Source: Turnera subulata (lineage: Eukaryota > Streptophyta > Magnoliopsida > Malpighiales > Passifloraceae). From it: a stretch of DNA of 64,000 bases. The stretch is taken from NCBI GenBank assembly GCA_028386065.3, contig JAKUCV010001361.1, positions 154,967 to 218,966 on the forward strand, written 5' to 3'. The notes below the pieces were generated by a model. The model saw only the letters and a list, made by a program, of their open reading frames with translations. It searched no databases and was not told the DNA's origin. The position numbers were made by a program, and so were the translations under genes. This document shows, one piece after another, positions 11,616 through 20,024 of this stretch; the first letter of the stretch is position 1; every line of letters starts with the position of its first letter.

Positions 11616-12322
11616 CTAACGATTTGGTACAGCAGTTACAGAGAAGCTATTAGGGTCATTGACTATATTAACCCTCACACTATCATTCCATGCAAACCAC
11701 ATTCCACCCGAGTTATTCTGGCCAGGGATTTCAAACCGATTCACTGATGGAAAACGGAGAGGGATGAACCCGTGGTTTTCGCCAGGTTGCCACAATGTCT
11801 CGGTGAGTAGAACCATGTTCGGTTTGTATTGGTTCTTTAGGTCTCTCAACATTCTTGTAAAATCTTGAGAGCGCCTCGTGATTCCCCTGCAATTCCACTC
11901 GTGATTCCCCTGCAATTCCACACGAGCAGGCGAACCTTTGGCCAAGTTGGCGGTAAGCCAGGGACCCGTGAAGCACTCTGAGCAGTCATTGAAAGACGGT
12001 AATAGCTTCCTTGTTCTAAGGTTTGATGGGTAGACTCCATTTGAAAACTCTCAAGCCTTTCAGATATGAAGAACATTGTGGCATTGGCAATACCATAGAA
12101 GGATGTTCTAAGGGGGCTTTGACTCTCAAGAAAAACAGTCTCTTCCATGGGTGTGACAAAAAACCTAGAAGAGTAGAGCTCATCAACAAATACTAAGCGA
12201 GGAATTCGACCTAGTTCATTAGGCAGATCCTCAGACGGCTCACTTACAATACTATAGGTTAATCGGTTTCTCCTGCCTACGGCTGCACCCTCAACAAAAA
12301 AGACAGTGGAAGGGGCAGGCAT
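11616..12322 (-). pseudogene. Captured antisense fragment with LINE-type endonuclease motif
   Basis: Read on the minus strand, a frame opens at an ATG (12322-12320) and runs about 120 residues of unrecognised sequence. It then enters the motif VWNCRGI and, further on, NMVLLTET. These two motifs mark the start of the endonuclease/exonuclease/phosphatase fold as used in plant L1-type LINE ORF2. A perfect 23-bp tandem duplication (11875-11897 and 11898-11920) repeats the WNCRGI codons and shifts the frame, so the protein is broken. A TATAAATA box lies about 90 bp upstream of the ATG (12417-12410, minus strand). The segment may therefore carry its own leader and promoter. It sits between pol and ORF3 of the retrotransposon, where Copia elements have no such sequence. 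Capture of outside DNA is the likely origin. Confidence 0.6.
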
Positions 12323-13040
12323 TCTTGGTTTTGATTTTTTTTTTTTGCCTAACTCTCTCTCAGAAATTGGCTTATAATTTTCTGTGTCTAATGAGCTCCA
12401 TCGTATGCCTATTTATAGAAACACAACTATGTTGCTTCTTCTCTCAGAAGGTGACCCCTACCAATTTCTGAAATGTCCAGAGATTGTTTAGGAGGTGACC
12501 CCTACCATCTTTGAAAAATGTTCAGAAGAAGGCCCCTCCTAACTGCTTCAATCTTCAAGAATCTTCTCTTTCAACAACTTGCCAATTACTTAAATTATTG
12601 CTCAATCAATGTCTGCAACCCTACAAATTTTTGCGATTATCAAAGATTTCCTTTTTGACAATCGTGGTTTTAATTGCATTATTGATTCATCACGGGATTT
12701 ACTGTCTGATTAGCTGGGCATCAGAGGCAACCAAAGTCCAACTGATAAGACATTTTCTCAAGCCCGGTGTACTTACGACAAGGAGACACCTCCTCATCCT
12801 GGCAGGATAGAAATCCAAGGAAATATTTCTTGGGGGCAGAGGCTTCCTTACTACCTCTTAACTTTGTTACCTATGTTTCTATCTTAATAAAGCTTGTATC
12901 TTTTTGTTCCTAACTTGAGCGTTAGAGGCTCCTCTAACTCTGTTTTGCAGGTACACATCAATTCGGATCACAAGCGAGGATGAACAAAAGGACTTAACTA
13001 AGCAAAACAGTTGGATGCAATTCACAACAGGGCGAATGTT
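12323..13040. other. Non-coding part of the Copia internal region
   Basis: This holds the leader of the captured antisense fragment (12323-12420) and two imperfect copies of a GGTGACCCCTACC unit (about 12450 and 12495). No convincing coding frame was seen up to the palindrome array. Confidence 0.5.
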
Positions 13041-13043
13041 CAA

Positions 13044-13580
13044 AACATCGATGTTGCGTATCACAATATCGATGTTCAGGTAAGTCTTCAAAACTCTCAC
13101 TACAACATCGATGTTTAGTCATCCAACATCGATGTTGGCACTATTTCACTTAATTTCTCTAAATTTTCGAAGGTCCAAAACATCGATGTTTTGAGGACCA
13201 ACATCGATGTTTTACCATTTTGCTTCAACATCAATTCGGCCGAGTGCATAAAACATCGATGTTTAGGTATACAACATCGATGTTTAAACAATGGGTATGT
13301 TTCTTTTTTTTGGCAGAGAGCAAAAAACATCGATGTTTGAGTACAAAACATCGATGTTACATAAAGGGCATGTTATCTCTTTTTCGGCCGAGTGCATAAA
13401 ACATCGATGTTTCCTCTGAAAACATCGATGTTTGACAGTTACAGTTAAAAAAAATAGCCGTTGAGCCATCTAAACATCGATGTTGTGGGTGAAAACATCG
13501 ATGTTTGACCGTTGCAGTTCAAAAAAAAAAAGCCGTTGAGCCATCTAAACATCGATGTTGTGGGTGAGAACAACGATGTT
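13044..13580 (+). repeat. Internal array of 16 AACATCGATGTT palindromes in eight 21-bp dyads
   Basis: Copies start at 13044/13065, 13104/13125, 13179/13200, 13252/13273, 13326/13347, 13400/13421, 13473/13494 and 13548/13569. Every pair is spaced exactly 21 bp. Successive pairs are 60, 75, 73, 74, 74, 73 and 75 bp apart. Fourteen copies are perfect; those at 13065 and 13569 carry one change each. It is the same palindrome as in the LTRs, but in a more regular arrangement. Confidence 0.97.
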
Positions 13581-13647
13581 CTGCCGTTGTTTTTTCAAAA
13601 AAAATAGCCGTTTGAGGCCTCTAACGGCTACTTTTTGAACCCGTCCA

Positions 13648-13655
13648 TTTAAATA
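13648..13655 (+). promoter_or_regulatory. Candidate internal TATA box upstream of ORF3
   Basis: TTTAAATA lies 68 bp after the last palindrome of the internal array. It is preceded by CGTCCAT, which also occurs upstream of the LTR TATA box. A CT-rich leader follows up to the ORF3 ATG at 13802. By analogy with the LTR, this could be a separate promoter for the third ORF. Confidence 0.5.
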
Positions 13656-13801
13656 CTCATCTCCTCTTCTCATCTCCACCTACTCCTTTGCTCACAAGCT
13701 TCCTCTTCTCTCACTTTGCTCTTCCTCTCCTTTTCCACACTCTTTGGCTTTCATTCTTCTCATTTCACTACATTTCATTCCATATTCCCTCTTCTTTAAT
13801 C

Positions 13802-15118
13802 ATGGTTGGTGGAAAGAAAAGTTCCAAAGTAAAAGAGCCCTTGCATGAGCAACCACCCAAAAGAAGAAGCTCCTCAAGCTCTGTTCATCAATATTTCGTG
13901 GAGGGTTCCAACATTTGGTTCACTTCCCGGAATCAACTCAACCATTACCTATCCTTTTTCGCCAAATGAACCATTGCACCACCATGATACCTTCCCGAGG
14001 ACTACCCTCATGAGAAGCAATGCGCGAACCTTCAACGACTTCTTCAAGAGTCTCATATCTGGGAGTTTGTTGCCAGGAGCCGGCATGAATTTAATGCTGA
14101 CTTCATCCGAGCCTTTTACTCTACTCTCACACGAGACGGCGACGTTCTATCCGCACAAGTGAATGGCAAAACAATCCAGCTCACCTTGGAGTAGTTCGGA
14201 ACCTTTGCCAAACTGCCTTTTCAAGGACACGACATCTCTGCCTATGGGGGTGATCATTTTCTCACCACCCATGAAGTACCTCTTCTCGCTGAGCTCGGTT
14301 TCACGGAGGTGAAGAGAAACCATTCCGGCCGACCCACCATTCACTTGATAAATCCAGAGTACAGAGTCCTTTTCTATCTTCTCACCCGGGTAATCAAACC
14401 GAGAGCCGGAAATCACACTTCTCTGTCTACTAAAGATGAGAGGGTTCTTCACGCCATTCTCCACGGGGCGCCCATCAATTGGGCACGTTTCGTCCTCATG
14501 CATATGACGGAACATGCGACCAACGATCATCCTTTACCTTATGCTTTCTTAGTGACCAACATTTTGATAGGTGCCGGTATCAATCCATTGGTAGGAAGTC
14601 TAACTCCTCATGCTAAAATTTGGGCGATTTCTGACGCCACCTTCTGAACCGGACAACCTGAGGCTGCTCAACAACCTGCCCAAGCAGCTGAACAACAAGC
14701 AGAAGAACAACCAGCAGGCGCACTTCTCGCACTTCCAGCTCCTGTCCAAGCTCCTCCAGTTACGCTTGAATCTATTGCGGCTTCCCTCCATGCCTTACAA
14801 CTTAGTGTGAATACCATGGGACTCTCTCTCCATACCATGGCACACACTATCGAAGGCATGGAATGATCCATTGATCGCATCGACACAGAAGTGCAAAGAC
14901 AAGGGCACGATCTTCGCTCATATTTTGCTCATGTCAACTATGCTCCTCCACCATATCACTCCTCCACCGTACTTCAAGACTTGAATGTTGATGATGGAGA
15001 TGATGATGATGATGAGGACTACACACCAATGGAAGAAGATGATGAAGAAGAAGATGATGGTGATTAGGAAGCCAATGAAGAAGATGATGCTACCAATGAT
15101 GAGAGCCCATCTTTCTAA
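13802..15118 (+). pseudogene. Third, envelope-like ORF of the Sirevirus-like element, interrupted by six in-frame stops
   Basis: Starting at the ATG at 13802, one reading frame can be followed to a TAA at 15116-15118. There is no visible frameshift, but premature stops occur at 13967 (TGA), 13985 (TGA), 14192 (TAG), 14645 (TGA), 14864 (TGA) and 15065 (TAG). The N-terminus is basic and serine-rich. The middle part (about 13990-14640) resembles the plant-transposon-protein domain found in third ORFs of Sireviruses, with motifs such as FNADFIRAFYSTL and GRPTIHLINP. After it come a Gln/Ala-rich linker, a short heptad-like stretch and a strongly acidic tail (Asp/Glu run at about 14990-15060). Function is unknown; 'envelope-like' is a positional term. 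No signal peptide or clear membrane segment was seen. Confidence 0.7.
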
Positions 15119-15197
15119 AACCTTTATTTCTTGCTCTGTTTATGTTTTCCTTTTCAAATCAATAAAATGCTTTTTATTGCCAATTCTTTTTGCTAAT

Positions 15198-15212
15198 GAC
15201 AAAAGGGGGAAG
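15198..15212 (+). other. Upstream polypurine tract of the Copia element
   Basis: ACAAAAGGGGGAAGA lies about 125 bp before the 3' LTR. It is one of at least two purine tracts there. Repeated polypurine tracts are typical of Sireviruses. Confidence 0.65.
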
Positions 15213-15324
15213 ATAATAAGAAGAAACATATGCACCAAGTTAGGGGGAATTAAAGTTAGGGGAATTTAACCTCACCTATACCTTCATAAAACTTGGCATA
15301 TACTTCTATTTGTTTGTCATCATC

Positions 15325-15338
15325 AAAAAGGGAGAAAT
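15325..15338 (+). other. Polypurine tract next to the 3' LTR
   Basis: AAAAAGGGAGAAAT directly abuts the TGTTAG start of the 3' LTR and is the expected primer site for plus-strand DNA synthesis. Confidence 0.85.
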
Positions 15339-16631
15339 TGTTAGAACTCATTTGTCATTGTCTCATTTCAGGGTTTTGATAGTGACAAACCAACCATAGC
15401 TCAATTGATGACAACCTTGAAGCAAAAAGAAACCAATCAAAGGAGAAAAAGTCTAAAGAGAAAAGAGCACAAGGATTGAAGCAACAAGGATGAAGAATTA
15501 TAGGAACTATCTATATGAACTCCTTGTAAATGGTAACTCAAAACTTCCAAGTTATTAGCTCAAAACAAAACAAAAGTTACTCATGCATTTCATAGCATGC
15601 TTTCATTCATAAAATTGATTTTTGAGTCCTAAACATCGATGTTATTTGCCTTCAAACAAATCAAACAATTGCCGTGGCTTAAGAACATCGATGTTGTGTC
15701 CAAAACATTGATGTTGTGTCCACAACATCGATGTTATGATATTTGTTTTCAAAATGGTTTTGTCGCAGCATTTAAACATCAATGTTGCCTCCTACAACAT
15801 CGATGTTCTTAACAAATCAACTTCATCATTTTTTTTTGCGAAGCACCAAAACATCGATGTTGGGTTTGTAAACATCGATGTTGTCTATGAAAACATCGAT
15901 GTTGATCAAACAAACATCGATGTTTTATTAGCCGTTGGCTCAATTATTCAAATCCAACGGACAAACATCGATGTTGTGACCCCCAACATCGATGTTGTGC
16001 CGTTGGAATCAAACAACTTTTTCCACCAAGCATGCTATCTTGTCTAAAAGGTTTCAGAACTTGTCCCCAACGTCCATATGAGTTTTTGAAGCTATAAATA
16101 GAGGCTTTAAACCTCTATTTCCATAGATTTTCCCTTTATACATTCAAGCATTTATTTGAAAATCATTCAATCAATTTTTGAGCTAATATCTTGTGAGATT
16201 ATAAAGTTGCTTCATTAAGCTTTTATTTGTACTCATACCCACTCTTCAAGAGAGTTTTGTTTGAGAGATTGAGAGTGTTGTAACACACTATAAGGGAGGT
16301 CTGTTCCCTTGAGAGAAGTCTTGAAGTGAGGTATCTTCAAGCAAGAGTGTTGAGGTTTATGTGACTTGAACTCTCAGATTTAGGATTCTTGTGATTAGAA
16401 TTCCTAGGTTGTAAACGGTTTGTTAAGCACCCGGAAGCTTAACCTAGATAGTGAACTCTTCAAGTGAACCTTGAAGGACTGGATTAGCCACAAATTAGTT
16501 GTGTGTGAACCAGTATAAAAATCCTTGTGTCCCTCATTCTTTATATTCCACATTTACTTCCTGCAAATATTTTCGGTTTTTAGGTCATAAGCTATTCACC
16601 CCCCCTCTAGCTTAAGCCTTCTGTGCTAACA
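15339..16631 (+). repeat. 3' LTR of the Copia element
   Basis: This 1293-bp copy of the 5' LTR has the palindrome array at 15632-15996. Two of its 12 palindromes are mutated at the central CG: CATTGATG at 15704-15715 and CATCAATG at 15775-15786. Both are the changes expected from deamination of methylated cytosine. The TATA box is at 16093-16101. Confidence 0.97.
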
Positions 16632-17364
16632 TTTGTGAGTTATTAAAGTCTTCCGTTGTGCATTACTTTGTTATTATTGGGCCATTGGGCCGGTTATGAT
16701 AATATTATTGTTTTTATTTTGGGCTGTTGAGCCCGTGTTCATGTTGTATACACTGTATGCTGGGCTTGTTTTGGTTAGGTCGTCACAGTTCCGGCACGTG
16801 TTTACTATGCACGGTAAATACGAGTCGAGGCGTTTCACACGCTCCCTCTTGCTTGCTTTTCCTTCTCAACTCCTCCATTCACTTCAGGATAACCGTCGGC
16901 ATAATCTCCTCTCGTCACATCTTTCTCTCTTTTCACCTCGTCTTCTCTTCACGCCGCCGCCTTCATCGAGATTGTTGGGTAAGCCGCACGTTGACGTGGC
17001 CGTGTCGAAGCGAGGTCTGATGCGAGGCCGCCGCTGTTGGGACGTCATGCCGCCGCCATCACTGCTAGTCCAAGGGAGGGCCGACGGGACGTGGTATGTC
17101 TACAAGTGAACAGACACGATTCGCCGCCGCCCGATAAGCCTCATCGTCGCCCTGTTCTTCCTTCTTTTTTTCCTACCCTTTGCTCCGATTTGCTGAATCG
17201 GGTCTTGTGCGTATGGTGTGTGGATGCTGCTATGTGCAGAAGAGACCGAGAAGAGGTCGGGCTCTGTGCACCACGAGTACTGTGCCTTGGCTCTGCCGCC
17301 GTCGTCTTCCATCGAGTAAGCCCAACAATCCCTTTTCTTTTCTGTCCTCCCTTTTCTTTTCTTT

Positions 17365-17606
17365 GCTGTGAATGCCCTCTCCCCGAGGGACCCACCATAT
17401 TCAGGTATTGTTACATCACATCCCTCAGCCCACACCTTTTCAAGGTTTAATCCTTTACCATGCTGCAGCACTAGGGATTCGAACTCGGGACGTGATGCTT
17501 TTTATCCCCCTCAAGGAGAGCACCTTCACCAACTCATGCACTAGGGATTCGAACTCGGGACGTGATGCTTTTTATCCCCCTCAAGGAGAGCACCTTCACC
17601 AACTCA
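17365..17606 (-). repeat. SINE-like copy, left arm of an inverted pair
   Basis: This is the reverse complement of 17607-17775, with an extra perfect tandem duplication of 70 bp (17468-17537 and 17538-17607). The duplicated unit contains the tRNA-like B-box. It meets the right arm at a perfect palindrome centre (CTCATGAG). Confidence 0.75.
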
Positions 17607-17775
17607 TGAGTTGGTGAAGGTGCTCTCCTTGAGGGGGATAAAAAGCATCACGTCCCGAGTTCGAATCCCTAGTGCTGCAGCATGGTAAAGGATTAAACCT
17701 TGAAAAGGTGTGGGCTGAGGGATGTGATGTAACAATACCTGAATATGGTGGGTCCCTCGGGGAGAGGGCCTTCAC
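17607..17775 (+). repeat. tRNA-derived SINE-like copy, right arm of an inverted pair
   Basis: It begins with GAGTTGGTGAAGG, which resembles a tRNA A-box. About 40 bp later comes GAGTTCGAATCCC, a good B-box (consensus GGTTCGANTCC). Spacing and order match a tRNA-derived Pol III promoter with an unrelated 3' body. A SINE is the simplest reading, but no A-rich tail or target duplication was identified. Confidence 0.6.
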
Positions 17776-18542
17776 ACCAAGGCAGGAATCCGGGTCAGCA
17801 TCATGCGGATCCGGGGCGGCTACCCGGGTCGCCCAACCGCTTCTCACCTTGCGGTTGCAGAGGCGGCAGCGCAGAATGGCGACGGTCAAGGCAGATGGAG
17901 GCGTCGCGGAGTCGGAGGCGCTATGGGGAGGCGAGACGATAGCGAAGGAGGCGAAGGGTGGGCCGGCGGTTGCAGGTCGTGGCGGCTACGGTTTCTCAGC
18001 TACCTGCGGCGTGGACAGATCGAGGCAGACGGGCTGATGGCGGGCGGCGCGAAAGGGAGGGGCTTCGTCGATGGTGCGAGCGCGGCAGAGGCAACAGGTG
18101 CGAGGCTGCAGGAGAGGAGGAGGCGATCGTTGCGGTGTCGTGCGAGCCGGTGTCTTCGTCGGATCGAGTTCCACGGCGGCAGCGTCTTACAGCGGGCGGC
18201 GTGGAGGAAAAAGGAAGGAGGAGGCGCGGTGCTGCACGTCACGGGAAGGAGGAAGCGGCAGCGGTGGCAGGTGGGGCGTGGTCTGCTACAGCTCGGAGAT
18301 GAGGAGGCACGGTTGAGGGCCGGTGACGGTGTCGGGGAGGAGAAGGGAAGAAGCAGAAGGTGGTAGTGAAGGGTGGTGGTTCACGGTGGAGGAAGAGGGA
18401 AAGGAGGTGAGGTGTGTGGTGTTTGTGTGTTTTCAGTTTTATTTTTGCAGGAGACATACGTTTACTAAGCAGGAAAAAGCAGGGTGCACGGGCGACACAG
18501 AAGAAAGGTAAGGCAAGAATAATTTTTACCCGGGCTATTACA

Positions 18543-19993
18543 ATATTTTATGGCTTCATTGGTAGACAAGTGGAGTCAAGAATAATTTTAACAAAAAAAA
18601 AAAACGTATGTGTATGGGATGTTAGGAGTCGCATTATCAGGTGTAAGAAGGCTGTTTGAAATGTCATCGACCTAATTCATATTCCTTTGAATTCCGTTAT
18701 TATTTTGAAATTGTACAATTTGCGTTTACATTTGTTGCGAGAACCAACAACAACCACCTCCTGCTTACCTTTCTCCAATGAGAGAGGATAATTTAATTGG
18801 CATTCCCCACTGTTGCTTGAACTATAACAAAGGCGGCCAAACTTCAACACCTGCCCCCCTTTTCATCATAAGTTTTTCTTTATTGAACAACACAATTAGT
18901 TGGATTAAAAAGAATGACTTTTTTCTTTTTCTAATGTTTCCCATCTGAAAGCTAATTATGTTTTTCCTCTTTTATAGATATCTATACAAGGCGCGCAATA
19001 CAAAATTTAAAAGCCAAAACATCATCAACATTTAATTTTGTAAGCAATATAAGCATATAAATAGGTAGATTAAGTAGTCATTGGCATTTTGTCATTGGAA
19101 ATGTCCTCTAAAAACGTTTGTTAAAAAAATGACACTGAATTAAGAGAAAAAAATTAACCAGCCACCCTTCACCATGGAGCAGAACATATGAGAGAATGGA
19201 GATGCAAGGGGGTTAGAAACACAAATAAACAAAACTTGTATGATCACTCTACCAAAAAAAAAAGGATCTAGAGTTTAAAAGAAAAAACCAAAAAGGATCT
19301 AAGAAAATAAAAAGAGGAAATTAACGTCATATCATATTCAGCGGAGGAAAAGACAGAGAGAGTCTCTTCATCTTTGGCTTTGCACACTTGGGAGGGGCGG
19401 TTTGGTCGGTCACCCATGGCCGCCACTTTTGAGGCCCAACACCACCCCACCCCACCCCCCAAACATTTCCTTACAATGACCCATTTACCCCTCTCTTTTT
19501 TTGTCTCATATTTCCACCCAAAAAAAACTAAAAATTCTAATTCTCTTACCACTTTTTAGTAAATCCGGGGCTACTTTATTACTAAATATCAGATTCCCTC
19601 ATAATTAGAGTAGATAAAAGGTCAACCAACTTATGATCCACTTTTCTACCAGTTTTGAATAAAAATTCAATGGGCCACTAAGATTGTTAGATAGTGGTGA
19701 GGAGAAGCTCTGCAAACTGCAAAACCGTGTGAGAAAATCCAGAAAATGATACTAGTAGTATTGAAAATAAGGCAATATAATTAGATAGGATTATGATTTT
19801 ACAATAATTATTATTCACTCCAAAATGGCAAAACATGGTAAGCACTTAATTAGAAACGGATTAAATCAAGGGGCAGAAGAGGGAGACGGGGGTACCAAAC
19901 CGGCAGCGTTTCCCAACTCATTACTACTAAATAGACGAGAGGTGGGGCCCGCCCAGCCCGCCCATGGGGTCACTCTCTTCCTCTTCTCCTTTT
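18543..19993. other. Intergenic region and upstream region of the PICC-like gene
   Basis: AT-rich sequence without a recognisable gene. Positions 19254-19302 contain a short direct repeat around an A-rich insert. The last few hundred bases presumably hold promoter elements of the following gene. Confidence 0.5.
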
Positions 19994-19999
19994 TATATA
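19994..19999 (+). promoter_or_regulatory. Probable TATA box of the PICC-like gene
   Basis: TATATA lies in a CT-rich context typical of plant promoters. A pyrimidine-rich 5' leader follows and would end at a donor GT near 20224. Confidence 0.5.
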
Positions 20000-20024
20000 C
20001 CAAGCCAAACATTCTTCTCTCTCT

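Larger units (their letters stand above)
5223..16631 (+). mobile_element. Complete Sirevirus-like Ty1/Copia retrotransposon
   Basis: The 11.4-kb element is bounded by LTRs at 5223-6514 and 15339-16631 that start TGTTAGAACTCAT and end CTAACA. It is flanked by a perfect target duplication, TTTGT (5218-5222 and 16632-16636). Internal order: primer-binding site, gag (6570-8324), pol in Copia order protease-integrase-RT-RNase H (8344-11433), then 3.9 kb of extra sequence holding a captured antisense fragment, a second palindrome array and a broken third ORF (13802-15118), then two polypurine tracts. A large gag with CCHC knuckles, a third ORF after pol, repeated polypurine tracts and palindrome clusters in the LTR are known marks of the Sirevirus lineage. 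About 20 substitutions between the LTRs, counted by eye (roughly 1.5%), point to a recent insertion. Confidence 0.95.
2468..16837 (+). mobile_element. Solo LTR (plus orientation) interrupted by a Copia element
   Basis: The element starts TGTAACAGCCCGGGC and ends with GAGGCGTTTCA. It is flanked by a perfect 5-bp target duplication, CACGC (2463-2467 and 16838-16842). Removing the nested Copia element and its duplicated target leaves about 2.96 kb. Both ends align with the reverse complement of the solo LTR at 59959-62747. No gag or pol of its own family lies between the ends, so this is a solo LTR left by LTR-LTR recombination. The long LTR, the TGTAAC start and the 5-bp duplication would fit a Gypsy (Tekay/Del-like or Tat-like) family, but no protein is present to decide. 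The AT-rich stretch 3600-4200 and the GC-rich stretch 2900-3480 are parts of the LTR, and the short ORFs in them are not genes. Confidence 0.88.
460..18542 (-). mobile_element. Outer solo-LTR-like composite, rearranged and heavily nested
   Basis: The left end reads TGAAACGCCCCGACCCG and the right end reads ACCCGGGCTATTACA. These are minus-strand versions of the TG...CA ends of the other solo LTRs here. Positions 460-1670 match the start of the copy at 59959-61120. Positions about 17800-18380 are the GC-rich part expected further inside a minus-strand LTR. The flanking 5-mers, TTATT (455-459) and ATATT (18543-18547), differ at one base, so the target duplication is imperfect. Positions 2019-2467, continued at 16838-17370 across the inner insertion, are a plus-oriented LTR-like piece. 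It starts TGTAACGCCCCGG, has a TATA-like stretch near 2399, then a CT-rich leader and GC-rich DNA. Positions 1671-2018 match none of the other copies. The composite has therefore been rearranged or holds a further broken insertion. No internal polyprotein of this family remains. Confidence 0.5.

Noticed and set aside
13044..13580. A CRISPR-like array
   Set aside because: The repeats are 12-bp palindromes with strictly 9-bp and about 41-bp gaps in a plant retrotransposon, without Cas genes. A CRISPR array does not fit.
17640..17680. A tRNA gene
   Set aside because: There is a good B-box and a weak A-box, but no complete cloverleaf could be drawn. A SINE-like origin fits better.
17745..18511. 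Several Arg/Gly/Glu-rich frames
   Set aside because: GC-rich LTR-like sequence on the minus strand. Frames overlap on both strands and resemble no family.
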